Of a stretch of DNA of 64,000 nucleotides, positions 15,850 through 24,572 are shown piece by piece. Positions within the stretch are counted from its first letter, which is position 1. Each line of letters begins with the position of its first letter. Below the pieces are notes generated by a model, which was given only the letters and a program-made list of their open reading frames with translations, did not search any database and was not told where the DNA came from. This DNA comes from Ruania rhizosphaerae. Its GTDB lineage: Bacteria > Actinomycetota > Actinomycetes > Actinomycetales > Beutenbergiaceae. The translations under genes and the position numbers were made by a program. The stretch is from positions 310,001 through 374,000 of the forward strand of contig NZ_VSMB01000001.1 of the NCBI RefSeq assembly GCF_009805705.1. Direction: 5' to 3'.

Positions 15850-17202
15850 CTACGCCGTCGCGCCCTCCTGGGACTGCCCGTGCGTGAACACGCGTGCGGT
15901 CTCGCTCGAGAGCGCCAGCAGCACCAAGATCTCCACGGAGGTTCCCACGAGCTGACTGGCCAGCGCCGCCTCGGGCGCCCCGCTGATCCACAGCACGGCG
16001 TAGGTCAGCACCCCCACCGCACCGAGGGTGAGCGTCGCCATCCGCGCCCAGTTCACCCGCCGGTACAGGAGCACCGTGAGCACCAGGTAGGCGAGCAGGT
16101 AGGCCACCAGCGAGACCCGGACCGCCACCATGATCGTCTCGACCGGCACGCCGACCTCCACCAATGGGGTCACCACTCGCAGATCACCGGCCTGTGAGGC
16201 GGTGAGCTGGGTCAGCCAGGCCAGCCCGAGCACTCCGGTCGCTACCCGCAGGATCATCATCAGCATCCCGAACGCCACCGTCAGCGGGATCGCCCGGCGC
16301 TGGTGACTGTCGGCGTCGTCGGCGGCGACCTCCTCGATGATCCGGGCCGACGGTGGCGCCGTGCCGCGCAGGTCCACGATCGGGAGGTCTCCGTCGGTGC
16401 GGATCGCATCACCACCGCCGTTGCGGTGGTGATAGCCGGTGGAGAAGTTGAGCAGGTGCTTGACGGCGATCCCGTCATTGCCGGTACCGGGTTCGGTGAG
16501 CGTATCGAGAATGTGGTCACGCTCGGCATCGATGTCGGCGTCGATGCGGTGAGTCACCTGCAGGGTGAAGTGCGACAGTCCGACCGATCGGTCGTAGGTC
16601 CCGGCGGCGAGCCAGTCGGCCTTCTTCCCACCCGGGAGCCGCCATCCGGCCGGGCAGGGCCAGAACCGGACGTGGTGGCGTTTGGCCGGGTTCCCCTCGA
16701 CCTCCTGCTGGTAGGTGAACATCTGCCGGCGGCCGAACAGGAACAGCGGGCTGACCGGGGCGTCGGGGTAGCTACGGCGCAGAAGGGTGGAGGCGATCAT
16801 CCGGCGGGAGGACTCGAGGTTGATCTCATCGGCCCGATGCCATCCGGCGCGGAGCATCGCCGTGTGGATCTGCTCCTCGGTGCCGCGGAAGCCGAGATTG
16901 ACCGGGTCTCCCAGCAGGCCCTCACGGGTGCGGGACCTGCCGATGAAGTAGTTCGGCACGTACACCCGGGTCAGCAGCCGGTGCAGACGCGGCAACAGCA
17001 GATAGGTGACGATCACCCAGAACGGCACGAACGCCCACAGATGCCGCCACCCGGCGGTGAGCAGCTGATGGATGAGCAGGAACGCCAGCCAGCCAGAGGC
17101 GACCGTACCGAGCACGAAGAACACGTGATCGGCGAACCTGATCGGGTTCTCCTGGACAACCTCGACGGCTGCGTGCGCCCGCTCGGTGAGCGTACGTGCC
17201 AT
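15850..17202 (-). CDS. LssY C-terminal-domain membrane protein
   Basis: A 450-aa protein. Two N-terminal transmembrane helices (HVFFVLGTVASGWLAFLLIHQ and the next) are followed by a soluble region of the LssY_C type (NLGFRGTEEQIHTAMLRAGW, SPLFLFGRRQMFTYQQEVEG, KRHHVRFWPC, HRIDADIDAERDHI), then four C-terminal helices. LssY_C occurs in proteins of type I secretion or lipid-phosphatase contexts, but the biochemical role is unknown. The start ATG at 17202 leaves 68 bp to the divergent ion-channel gene; the frame is open further upstream but would overlap that gene. Confidence is high for the family, low for any function. Confidence 0.8.
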   Translation of the reverse strand: MARTLTERAHAAVEVVQENPIRFADHVFFVLGTVASGWLAFLLIHQLLTAGWRHLWAFVPFWVIVTYLLLPRLHRLLTRVYVPNYFIGRSRTREGLLGDPVNLGFRGTEEQIHTAMLRAGWHRADEINLESSRRMIASTLLRRSYPDAPVSPLFLFGRRQMFTYQQEVEGNPAKRHHVRFWPCPAGWRLPGGKKADWLAAGTYDRSVGLSHFTLQVTHRIDADIDAERDHILDTLTEPGTGNDGIAVKHLLNFSTGYHHRNGGGDAIRTDGDLPIVDLRGTAPPSARIIEEVAADDADSHQRRAIPLTVAFGMLMMILRVATGVLGLAWLTQLTASQAGDLRVVTPLVEVGVPVETIMVAVRVSLVAYLLAYLVLTVLLYRRVNWARMATLTLGAVGVLTYAVLWISGAPEAALASQLVGTSVEILVLLALSSETARVFTHGQSQEGATA

Positions 17203-17270
17203 GAGTCCAACGGTAACCGGGATCGGTGACAATAGGGCGTCCGCCACGTAGGGACGAGGGGAGCCATCCG

Positions 17271-18356
17271 ATGAACGAGCCTGCGACAGGGCCCGCACGG
17301 CACGAACGGTCTGAGCCGTCCATGCCGCCTGAACCATCTGAACCGTCTGCTCAGGCTCAGCCGGCTGAGCCGGCTCAGGGTCATCGTCGCCGCCTCGCCT
17401 CCTGGGTCGAATCTGCCCCGGTGCAACGGATCGTGATGGCCGTGATCATCGTCAACGCGATCACGCTCGGTCTGGAGACATTCCAGAACGTGCCACAGCA
17501 GGTGCTGCACGCCGTCGATCTCGCCTGCCTGATCGTCTTCGTGGTCGAGCTGACGCTGAAGCTGTACGCCCACGGCCTGCGGTTCTTCCGCAGTTCCTGG
17601 AACGTGTTCGACCTGCTCGTCGTGGTGGTGGCACTGGTGCCCGGCAGCGGTGCCTTCGCGGTGCTGCGTGCCTTGCGGGTACTGCGCGTGCTGCGGCTGA
17701 TCTCGGCGGTGCCACGGCTGCGGCAGGTGGTGGGTGCATTGATGGCGGCGGTACCCGGGATGCTCTCCATCGGCGCCCTGCTGGGGCTGCTGTTCTACGT
17801 GAGCGGGGTGATGGCCACGATGCTGTTCGCGGACACGGACCCCGAACGGTTCGGCACGTTGTGGGCGTCGCTGTTCAGCCTGTTCCAGGTGATGACGCTG
17901 GACAGCTGGTCGGCGTTGGTACTGCCGATCATGGCCGAGCATGCGTGGGCATGGGCGTTCTTCGTGCCGTTCGTGCTGATCAGCGCGTTCGCCGTGCTGA
18001 ACCTGTTCATCGCGGTGATCGTGGATTCGATGCAGCACCTGAAGCCACCGGCCGAGGAACACGAGGACGGAACCGCGCTGGCACCGTCACCGGCGCCGGC
18101 GAGATCGCACGCCGAGGGCCTGCCGGACGACCCGTTCGAGGAGGGGGTGCTGGTGCCCGCCGAGGAGCTCGGGCAGCTGCGAGCGGAACTGGCCGCCCTG
18201 CGCGGGGAAGTGAGCACGCTGACCCAGGCGCTGCGCATCGGCGCCTCAAGCGGTGCCGCCACGGCATCGACAGTGACCAGCGCGGCACCACTGTCGGGAG
18301 CAGATGGCAGAGTGCCTACCGGAGGCGACGATGACACATCCACGCATGTTCGATGA
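17271..18356 (+). CDS. Bacterial voltage-gated sodium channel homologue (NaChBac family)
   Basis: A 361-aa six-transmembrane ion channel subunit. Residues 1-45 are a Pro/Glu/Ala-rich cytoplasmic tail. S1-S3 lie at about 50-122, and S4 at 127-152 carries Arg133, Arg136, Arg139 and Arg142 at three-residue spacing, the voltage sensor. After S5, the pore loop has the filter TLDSWS (209-214), corresponding to TLESWS of NaChBac/NavAb with Asp in place of the selectivity Glu. S6 ends near 253, followed by a coiled coil (296-323) as in the C-terminal tetramerisation bundle of BacNav channels. The start is chosen at 17271 for its GAGGGGAG site. The Asp may shift ion preference toward Ca2+; this is inference. 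Confidence 0.88.
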   Translation: MNEPATGPARHERSEPSMPPEPSEPSAQAQPAEPAQGHRRRLASWVESAPVQRIVMAVIIVNAITLGLETFQNVPQQVLHAVDLACLIVFVVELTLKLYAHGLRFFRSSWNVFDLLVVVVALVPGSGAFAVLRALRVLRVLRLISAVPRLRQVVGALMAAVPGMLSIGALLGLLFYVSGVMATMLFADTDPERFGTLWASLFSLFQVMTLDSWSALVLPIMAEHAWAWAFFVPFVLISAFAVLNLFIAVIVDSMQHLKPPAEEHEDGTALAPSPAPARSHAEGLPDDPFEEGVLVPAEELGQLRAELAALRGEVSTLTQALRIGASSGAATASTVTSAAPLSGADGRVPTGGDDDTSTHVR

Positions 18357-18798
18357 CGGCGACCCCTACCTCGCGCGGGTCCGGCACCTATGCCTGACGT
18401 TCCCTGAGGCCGAGGAGAAGGTGAGCCACGGCCGACCCACGTTCCGGGCGGCGAAGGTCTTCACCGTGTACGGCGGCGGCACCAAGGGCAACGCCAGCGA
18501 GCGCACCAGGTACGACCACTCGCTCCTGCTACTGCCGGACGCGGGTGAGCGGATCGCACTGGAGCAGGACCCCCGCAGCTTCGTGCCCGCCTACTACGGC
18601 CCCGCCGGGTGGATCGGCTGGAACCTGGCCCACGATGGCACCACCGCTGACGAGGTCGACTGGGCCGAGGTGTTCGAGCTGGTCGATGCGTCCTACCGCG
18701 CGCTGGCCCCACCCCGGCTGCTCCGCGAGCTCGAGTTGACTGAGCTGAGTCCGTCCGCGTTCGCCACCGGCCCGGACGGCCCTGAGACGCTCGGCTGA
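18331..18798 (+). CDS. MmcQ/YjbR-family protein
   Basis: A 155-aa protein of the MmcQ/YjbR family: an N-terminal region LCLTFPEAEEKVSHGRPTFR, a central beta region (FTVYGGG, DHSLLLLP) and the PAYYGPAGWIGWNL segment characteristic of these CyaY-like-fold proteins. They are often annotated as DNA-binding, but their role is not established. The ATG at 18331 follows GGAGG at 5-base spacing and overlaps the last 26 bases of the channel gene in another frame, so the two are translationally linked. Confidence 0.8.
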   Translation: MTHPRMFDDGDPYLARVRHLCLTFPEAEEKVSHGRPTFRAAKVFTVYGGGTKGNASERTRYDHSLLLLPDAGERIALEQDPRSFVPAYYGPAGWIGWNLAHDGTTADEVDWAEVFELVDASYRALAPPRLLRELELTELSPSAFATGPDGPETLG

Positions 18799-18909
18799 GC
18801 GCTCGGTGGACGGCGCCACAGATCTAGCGCCCACACGCACGCGCACGCCCAGGGCCTGGGTGCGGGTCGCACCGCGAAGCAAGCCAACCCCGTGGGGCAG
18901 GATGAGGGC

Positions 18910-20934
18910 ATGATCGACTTCCTCGGGGCGCAGCTGTACCTCTGGTCGGTCCTGCTCACCGTGCTGCTGTTCGGCCTGTTCGTCCGGCGTGTGATGGGCG
19001 TCCGGCTGGGCCTGCTGCGCACGTTCGTCGCCGCACTGATCGGCGGGGCCGCGGGGCCCGCTCTGCTCGGGGCGCTCCTGCCCCCACCAGCCCCGGACGC
19101 CGACCTGCTGACCCTCGTGCTCTACACCGTGCTGATGGCAGCGGTCGCACTCGTGGTGGCCATGTTCGCGCTTGCGGTGATCGAAATGCTCGTCCCGGAC
19201 GGGTCCTTGCCCGGCCCAGTGACGGCAGCGCGATCGCTGCAGGGCCGCATGCGCCGCAGCGGCCGGTACCTGCGGTTGCTGCGGATCGTGGTGCGGCACG
19301 GTCTGGTGCGGTTCCTGCGGGGGCGCTCGCACCGGGCAGTCCGTACCCAGGAGGAGCGACGCGCCCTGGCGAGATCGCTACGTCGCGCCCTCGAGGACGG
19401 TGGTGTCACCTTCGTCAAGCTCGGCCAGCAGCTCTCCACGCGGCGCGATCTGCTCCCCCCGGAGATCACCGCCGAGTTGGCGCGGCTGCAGGACGACGCC
19501 CCACAGTTGGAGTGGGGCGTGGTCGAGCAGGCGCTAGAGAGCGAGCTCGGGCAGCCGTGGCGCGCGGTGTTCGCCTCCGTGGATCCGGAGCCACTGGCGG
19601 CCGCATCAATCGCACAGGTTCACGCGGCCACCACCCCCGACGGCGGCGCCGTCGTGGTCAAGGTGCAGCGCCCGGGCATAGCAGACCAGGTGGCACGAGA
19701 CGTGGAGATCCTGAGGCACCTGGCCACGACGCTCACCGCCCGCACCGCCTGGGCGGCGGACCTCGGTCTGGCCGATCTGGTGGAGGGATTCGCTGCGGCT
19801 CTCACCGAGGAGCTGGACTTTCGCATCGAGCGCGACAATCTGCGTGCTGTGACTGCAGGGCTCACCGAGTCCGGCGCCGAGGACGTCGTGACCGCGACCG
19901 TGTGGCAGGACCACTGCACCCGACGGCTCCTGGTGATGGGGCGCCTGGAGGGGGTCGCCCTCGGCGAGGCGGGAGAGGTGCTCGCTGCCCTCGGTACCCC
20001 GCGGCGCCAGCACCTGGCGAGCGAGCTGTTGCGGGTGGTGCTCGACCAGGTGACCCGGCAGGGTGTCTTCCACGTCGATCTGCACCCGGGCAACCTGCTC
20101 GTCCGCAGCGACGGCACGCTGGGGATGCTCGACCTGGGCTCGGTGGGGCGCCTCGGTTCTCAGTCGCGTTCCGGGTTGACCCGCCTGCTCGCGGCGCTCG
20201 GCACCGGTGACTCCGTCGCGGCCACCGATGCGCTCCTGGAGGTGGTGGAACGCCCGGACCGGGTGAACGAGCGGGTGCTGGAGCAGGAGCTCGGGGAGAT
20301 CCTCCTCCGCTTCGCCCCGCCCGTCGCCGCCGGCACGGCAAGCACCACAACACACCCCACCCCGGCGGCACCGGCGAACATCGCCGGTGCCGTGGCCGCC
20401 CTGTTCCGCCTCCTGGCCCGGCACCGGCTCGGGATCCCGCCCCAGCTGGCGGCGGCGTTCCGGGCGATCGCGACACTGGAGGGAACACTCGACCTGATCT
20501 GCCCTGGGTTCGACCTCGTTGACGGCGCGCGGGAGGCGAGCAGGGCACGGCTCCAGACCGACCTGGATCCGGCACATCTACGCCGCCGGGCAGAGTCCGA
20601 ACTGGTGACGGCGCTACCGGTGCTGCGTCGCCTCCCCCGCCGGCTCGACCGGATCGCCGACGCTGCCGAGCACGGCCGGCTGCAGGTGAACGCGCGGCTG
20701 CTGGCACATCCGGAAGACCGCCGGTTCGTCACCCGCTTGTGGCACCAGGCCCTGCTGACGATCTTGGCAGCGACCGCGGGGTTGATGGCCACGGTGCTCT
20801 ATCTGGTGGCGCCTGGTCCGATGGTGACCGATGAGGTCGGCCTGTTCCATGTGATCGCCACGGCCTTGCTCGCCGGCTCGATCATCCTGGTGCTGCGGCT
20901 GCTGGTGATCTTCTTCCGACGAGAGGAGGGCTGA
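18910..20934 (+). CDS. ABC1/UbiB-family atypical protein kinase-like membrane protein
   Basis: A 674-aa protein. Three N-terminal transmembrane helices occupy residues 1-100, followed by the ABC1 domain with KxGQ motif FVKLGQQLSTRRDLLP, the Ala-rich loop PLAAASIAQVH that replaces the P-loop, VVVKVQRPG with the ATP-binding Lys, catalytic HVDLHPGNLLV and metal-binding LDLGSVG. Two C-terminal helices end the protein. The extra N-terminal helices are unlike UbiB and common in actinobacterial paralogues. UbiB-like proteins support isoprenoid quinone synthesis or lipid transport as ATPases; the exact role here is not known. The next gene starts one base after its stop. Confidence 0.88.
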   Translation: MIDFLGAQLYLWSVLLTVLLFGLFVRRVMGVRLGLLRTFVAALIGGAAGPALLGALLPPPAPDADLLTLVLYTVLMAAVALVVAMFALAVIEMLVPDGSLPGPVTAARSLQGRMRRSGRYLRLLRIVVRHGLVRFLRGRSHRAVRTQEERRALARSLRRALEDGGVTFVKLGQQLSTRRDLLPPEITAELARLQDDAPQLEWGVVEQALESELGQPWRAVFASVDPEPLAAASIAQVHAATTPDGGAVVVKVQRPGIADQVARDVEILRHLATTLTARTAWAADLGLADLVEGFAAALTEELDFRIERDNLRAVTAGLTESGAEDVVTATVWQDHCTRRLLVMGRLEGVALGEAGEVLAALGTPRRQHLASELLRVVLDQVTRQGVFHVDLHPGNLLVRSDGTLGMLDLGSVGRLGSQSRSGLTRLLAALGTGDSVAATDALLEVVERPDRVNERVLEQELGEILLRFAPPVAAGTASTTTHPTPAAPANIAGAVAALFRLLARHRLGIPPQLAAAFRAIATLEGTLDLICPGFDLVDGAREASRARLQTDLDPAHLRRRAESELVTALPVLRRLPRRLDRIADAAEHGRLQVNARLLAHPEDRRFVTRLWHQALLTILAATAGLMATVLYLVAPGPMVTDEVGLFHVIATALLAGSIILVLRLLVIFFRREEG

Positions 20935-20935
20935 G

Positions 20936-21475
20936 ATGAGCGACGAGCCGTTGCGCCCGGACGACTGTGACAACCCGGCGTCGAACCCTGACGAGAATGA
21001 CGTGACGGCGGCCGACCCGCAATGGCTCAGCGACGCCGAACGCAACGCGTGGCTCGACCTGGCGGGTCTGCTGCTGCGCCTGCCGGGCACCCTGGACGCG
21101 CAGTTGGAGCGAGACTCCGGGCTGAGCTTCTTCGAGTACATGGTGCTGGGGATGCTGGCCGAGCAGGACGGCGGTGAGCTGCAGATGAGCAAGTTGGCCG
21201 TCCTCACCAACGGGTCCCTCTCCCGGCTCTCGCACGTGGTGCAGCGGCTAGAGCGACAGGGTCTGGTTCGCCGCACGCCGTGCCCGCAGGATCGCCGTGC
21301 CCGGCACGCAGTGCTCACCGACGAGGGACTGGCACGGGTGGAGGCAGCTGCTCCTGGGCACGTGGCGCACGCGCGGTCCCTGGTCGTGGACGCCGTCGAT
21401 GCAGCGGATCTGGAGGCGTTCGGCCGAGTCGCGGCCACGATCCTGGACCGGGTCGATGCCTGGCAGCGGGGCTGA
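20936..21475 (+). CDS. MarR-family transcriptional regulator
   Basis: A 179-aa winged-helix regulator. After about 35 acidic residues, the MarR dimer helix (AWLDLAGLLLRLPGTLDAQL) and the HTH (LQMSKLAVLTNGSLSRLSHVVQRLERQGLVRR) with wing RRARHAVLTDEG follow. The ATG begins one base after the ABC1 kinase stop, so both are on one transcript, and the regulator may respond to a compound handled by that membrane protein. The sequence NGSLSRLSHVVQRLE is closely similar in style to the second MarR of this window (49146), which suggests paralogy. Confidence 0.88.
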   Translation: MSDEPLRPDDCDNPASNPDENDVTAADPQWLSDAERNAWLDLAGLLLRLPGTLDAQLERDSGLSFFEYMVLGMLAEQDGGELQMSKLAVLTNGSLSRLSHVVQRLERQGLVRRTPCPQDRRARHAVLTDEGLARVEAAAPGHVAHARSLVVDAVDAADLEAFGRVAATILDRVDAWQRG

Positions 21476-21555
21476 GGAGCCGGGTGCGGGCACTCGGAGA
21501 CCGCGGACGCAACATGCGGTGGTCCACTAGGCCGGACTCCTGATGATCCCGGCCG

Positions 21556-21906
21556 TCAGTGCGACCCTGCTGCGGCGACGCAGAACACGTTCTGCTGCGG
21601 GTCGGCCAGGATCACCCACCGGAAGTCGCCCATCGCATGCTCGTCGACCAGCTCGGCACCGGCCTTCTTCAGTCGCTCGACCTCAGCGTCCAGATCGGGC
21701 GCGAGCAGATCGAGATGGACGCGGTTCTTGCCGGGTGTCGGGTCGTCGACCTTCTGGAACGCCATCAGGAGCTTGGGTGATTCGACCACGTAGAACCAGC
21801 CATCGTTCTCCTCGACGATCGAGCCCCCGAGCTGCTCAGTCCACCAGGCGGCGAGAGGGCCAGGATCGGTGCTGTCGACGGTCACCATTGCCATTGTGAG
21901 TGTCAT
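21556..21906 (-). CDS. VOC-family (glyoxalase-like) protein
   Basis: A 116-aa vicinal-oxygen-chelate domain with two beta-alpha-beta-beta-beta halves: MVTVDSTDPGPLAAWWTEQL begins the first and HLDLLAPDLDAEVERLKKAG the second, ending in WVILADPQQNVFCVA with the usual C-terminal metal-site region. Such small proteins may act in antibiotic resistance, dioxygenation or methylglyoxal handling; the substrate cannot be inferred. The ATG at 21906 lacks a clear ribosome binding site, and starting at 21894 is possible. Confidence 0.8.
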   Translation of the reverse strand: MTLTMAMVTVDSTDPGPLAAWWTEQLGGSIVEENDGWFYVVESPKLLMAFQKVDDPTPGKNRVHLDLLAPDLDAEVERLKKAGAELVDEHAMGDFRWVILADPQQNVFCVAAAGSH

Positions 21907-22042
21907 GCGTGTCAGGCTACGACCCGGCACCGACATTCACTCAGCATCCCCGTCATGGCCCGCACCGGTCGCTCCGGCCGGGCGGCCCCGCGCCGGCGAT
22001 GCTGGCACAGGCCCGCACCCGGGCAGGAAAGGACCCTCCACG

Positions 22043-22810
22043 ATGACCGCACTCGAGGTCGAGCTCTCCGTCCAGGATCCGGCAGGTGTCGCTGCGGCCG
22101 CCCAGCTGCGCCCTGACCGGATCGAGTTATGCACCGCACTCGACCTGGGTGGTCTCACCCCGTCTGCCGCGCTGATCGACGCCGCTGTCGCTACCCGCGC
22201 CACCGGTGGACCGGAAGTGCATGTGCTCGTGCGCCCGCGGGCAGGGCACTTCCACTACGGCCAGGGGGAACTGGATGTCATCCTCGCCGACTGCAGGGAC
22301 GCCGTCGGACGTGGTGCGGACGGCGTGGTGGTGGGGGCAGCCACCGCCGACGGGACCGGGCTGGACCTGCCGGCGATCGAGGCGATGATCACGGCGGCGG
22401 GCGGTGCGCAGGTGACCGTGCACCGGGTGATCGACACGATGCCCGATCCTGCCGGCGCCGCCAGGGAACTGCGCGGACTCGGCGTGACCCGCATCCTCAC
22501 CTCCGGCGGCGCACCGGCGGCCATCGAGGCGCTCGACGTGCTGCGGTCGATGGTGCTGGCCTGCGGCGACGAGATCGCCGTGATGGCCGGGGCGGGCGTG
22601 CGACCGGAGACGGTGCCCGCAATCGCCCAGACCGGAGTGGCCGCGGTGCACGGCTCAGCCAGTCGGCGCCTGCTGCCGGCCAACGCGGCCCTCGCACTGG
22701 GCAGCACGGACGACGGATCCTATGCCACCACCGATCCGGATCTAGCGCGGCGGTTCATCGCAGCCGCTCGTTCGGCGCGCCCGGCCCCGGCGGCGGGCGC
22801 TACGCCGTGA
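22043..22810 (+). CDS. cutC: CutC-family copper homeostasis protein
   Basis: A 255-aa TIM-barrel protein of the CutC family, recognised by RIELCTALDLGGLTPSAALI, VLVRPRAGHFHYGQGELDVI, DGVVVGAATADGTGLD, QVTVHRVIDTM, GVTRILTSGG and VMAGAGVRPETV. CutC was linked to copper tolerance but its enzymatic role is unsettled. The ATG follows AGGAAAGGA. Its last 11 bases overlap the end of the convergent ogt gene, so the two transcripts run into each other. The multicopper oxidase at 47.6 kb is the only other copper gene visible. Confidence 0.9.
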   Translation: MTALEVELSVQDPAGVAAAAQLRPDRIELCTALDLGGLTPSAALIDAAVATRATGGPEVHVLVRPRAGHFHYGQGELDVILADCRDAVGRGADGVVVGAATADGTGLDLPAIEAMITAAGGAQVTVHRVIDTMPDPAGAARELRGLGVTRILTSGGAPAAIEALDVLRSMVLACGDEIAVMAGAGVRPETVPAIAQTGVAAVHGSASRRLLPANAALALGSTDDGSYATTDPDLARRFIAAARSARPAPAAGATP

Positions 22811-23489
22811 CGCCCTCGAGTCCGAGGAGCAGGCGTTTGGCCTCCACCCCGCCGCGGTAGCCACCGAATGTGCCGTCGCTGCGCACCACCCGGTGGCAGG
22901 GAACCAGCACGGGCACCGGATTGGTCGCACACGCACTACCGACCGCCCGCACCGCACGCTCAGAGCCCGCCGCGCGGGCGACCTCCGCGTAGCTGGCGGT
23001 GCGGCCATAGGCGATCGTCGGAAGCGTCTGCAGCACCTGGCGGCGGAACCCGGCCGCCAGGGTGAGATCGATCGGGAGGTCGAACCGCCGTCGGGAGCCT
23101 GCAAAGTACTCCTCGAGCTGGCGTGCGGCAGCATCCAGGCGCCTCGGGGCGGCGAGCACCCGTGGGCTCAGGCGCGCGGCGAGCTCGGTCAGGACCTTCT
23201 CGAAGCCCTCCTGCGCGAACGCCACCCGCACCACGCCCGCGGGCGTGGCGGCCAGCAGCAGATCCCCGACGGCGGAGCTCACCGTCCGGTAGGCCACGTC
23301 CAGCTGGCCGTGCTCTTCGGCCTCGCGGACGAGACGGGTGTGCAGGTCGCGCAGGTGAGCGTCGTCGTCGGGAGTGGTCAGGGCGGTCAGGGCGGTCAGG
23401 GGGCTCAGGTGCCGCGGCTCATGCTGGGCAGGCAGGGGACTGGATTCACGCGCGGCGTGATCGGCAGACGGTGGGGTAGGTGCGCTCAT
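22800..23489 (-). CDS. ogt: Methylated-DNA--protein-cysteine methyltransferase
   Basis: A 229-aa suicide DNA-repair protein that removes alkyl groups from O6-alkylguanine. The acceptor Cys is in VLVPCHRVV, the HTH arginine-finger region reads AYGRTASYAEVARAAGSERAVRAVG and the tail is TFGGYRGGVEAKRLLLGLEG. About 55 extra N-terminal residues precede the Ogt fold. The ATG at 23489 overlaps the stop of the sigma-factor gene (ATGA), so repair protein and sigma factor are produced together, which points to a damage-inducible or stress regulon. It is not an Ada protein: no zinc-binding N-terminal Ada domain or AraC HTH is present. Confidence 0.93.
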   Translation of the reverse strand: MSAPTPPSADHAARESSPLPAQHEPRHLSPLTALTALTTPDDDAHLRDLHTRLVREAEEHGQLDVAYRTVSSAVGDLLLAATPAGVVRVAFAQEGFEKVLTELAARLSPRVLAAPRRLDAAARQLEEYFAGSRRRFDLPIDLTLAAGFRRQVLQTLPTIAYGRTASYAEVARAAGSERAVRAVGSACATNPVPVLVPCHRVVRSDGTFGGYRGGVEAKRLLLGLEGVTA

Positions 23490-23959
23490 CGGACTTCTTC
23501 TTCCAGGTAGGTGCGGCGCAGGCGGGCGATGCCGTCGGCGGCGGCGCGGCGGGCGGCGGCCGGGGTGCCGCCGAGCAGGGCTGCCACCTCGGCGTGCGGG
23601 AGACCAGCGACGTGGTGGTAGACGACGGCGGATTGCTGCTTGGCCGGCAGGTCCCCGATCGCTTCCCACAGGTCGCGCTCCCATCCACCGGGCTGGCCGT
23701 GGGTGCTCAGACGCTCGGGCACCTGGTCGGTGGGGTGGGTGCGGGAACGGGCGCGGTGGCTGTCGATGGACTTGCGCCGGGCGATGGTCACCAGCCAGGC
23801 CTGCACGTTGGTCTCGGCCGGCAGGTCAGGGTAGGCGCGCATGGCGGCCAGGAACGTCTCGGACCACGCGTCGTCGGCATGGTCGGGTCCGGCCACGGCA
23901 CGGCATACCCGGAGCACGGTGGCGCCGTGCTCGGCGACGACTTGTTCGAACGGTCTCAC
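23486..23959 (-). CDS. ECF-type RNA polymerase sigma factor
   Basis: A 157-aa sigma-70-family factor consisting of regions 2 and 4 only. Region 2 includes DHADDAWSETFLAAMRAYPDL and the DNA-melting part AWLVTIARRKSIDSHR; region 4 includes AIGDLPAKQQSAVVYHHVAGLPHAEVAALLGG, whose HTH recognises the -35 box. The GTG start at 23959 is the best candidate by protein similarity but has no clear ribosome binding site. No zinc-binding anti-sigma gene is next to it; the gene just upstream (24003) encodes a one-helix membrane protein. It is coupled to ogt by a four-base overlap, suggesting the factor drives or belongs to a DNA-alkylation response. Confidence 0.88.
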   Translation of the reverse strand: MRPFEQVVAEHGATVLRVCRAVAGPDHADDAWSETFLAAMRAYPDLPAETNVQAWLVTIARRKSIDSHRARSRTHPTDQVPERLSTHGQPGGWERDLWEAIGDLPAKQQSAVVYHHVAGLPHAEVAALLGGTPAAARRAAADGIARLRRTYLEEEVR

Positions 23960-24002
23960 GCTAGGTAGACGCGCGGGGGCGGTCCGATGTGAGGTGCCGA
24001 TG

Positions 24003-24473
24003 TCACGTGTCCTCCGCGAGGCCGAGCACCTGGGCCTGGTCGACGGGTTCGAGCTCAGTGCCGTCGGGTCGGATGATGCGCCGGTCGCCGAGCGGGTCGT
24101 CCAGGCGCACGGTCTCGACGGCGGTGAGCAGATCGTCGCTGCACCCCTTGCCGACGATGCGGGTTCCGGTGGGATCGACCCGGGTGCCCTGCAGTTCCAC
24201 GGTCTCGTCGGTCTCGAGCACCTCGACGCCGTTCGGGTCGTGGCAACTGGAGGAGCCGACCTGGTAGCGCACCAGCAGATCACGCTCGCCCGCGACCGCG
24301 ACCGCCTCCACCGGGGTTGCGGAGACAACGGGGAACCCGATGGCGAGGGCGTACACGGCGGCGAGGGCCGCGATCACTGTCAGGGCACCGAAGGTCGAGA
24401 GCATCGCAGCCCGAAGACGCGTGCGCCGCTCCTCCGGCAGTCCTGACTCCTCGCGTCCCATAGAAGGCATCAT
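24003..24473 (-). CDS. Single-pass membrane protein of unknown function
   Basis: Not recognised. The protein is about 156 aa with a charged cytoplasmic N-terminus (GREESGLPEERRTRLRA), one transmembrane helix (STFGALTVIAALAAVYALAIG) and about 100 residues outside the membrane with two cysteines (SSSCHDPNG and GKGCSDDLL) that may form a disulfide. It lies 43 bp upstream of the sigma-factor gene on the same strand, so it may be co-transcribed and could act as sensor or modulator, but it shows no anti-sigma motif. The start is uncertain: ATG at 24473, 24470 or 24461, or an upstream start at 24497. Confidence 0.6.
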   Translation of the reverse strand: MMPSMGREESGLPEERRTRLRAAMLSTFGALTVIAALAAVYALAIGFPVVSATPVEAVAVAGERDLLVRYQVGSSSCHDPNGVEVLETDETVELQGTRVDPTGTRIVGKGCSDDLLTAVETVRLDDPLGDRRIIRPDGTELEPVDQAQVLGLAEDT

Positions 24474-24572
24474 CTCGCGCACCGCGCCCCGGGGCACAGC
24501 GATCGGGATTCGTCGGGCTCCTCGACCACCGTCAACCGAGCTCTCCGACGGCGGCTACCCGCCCGCTCCCGG

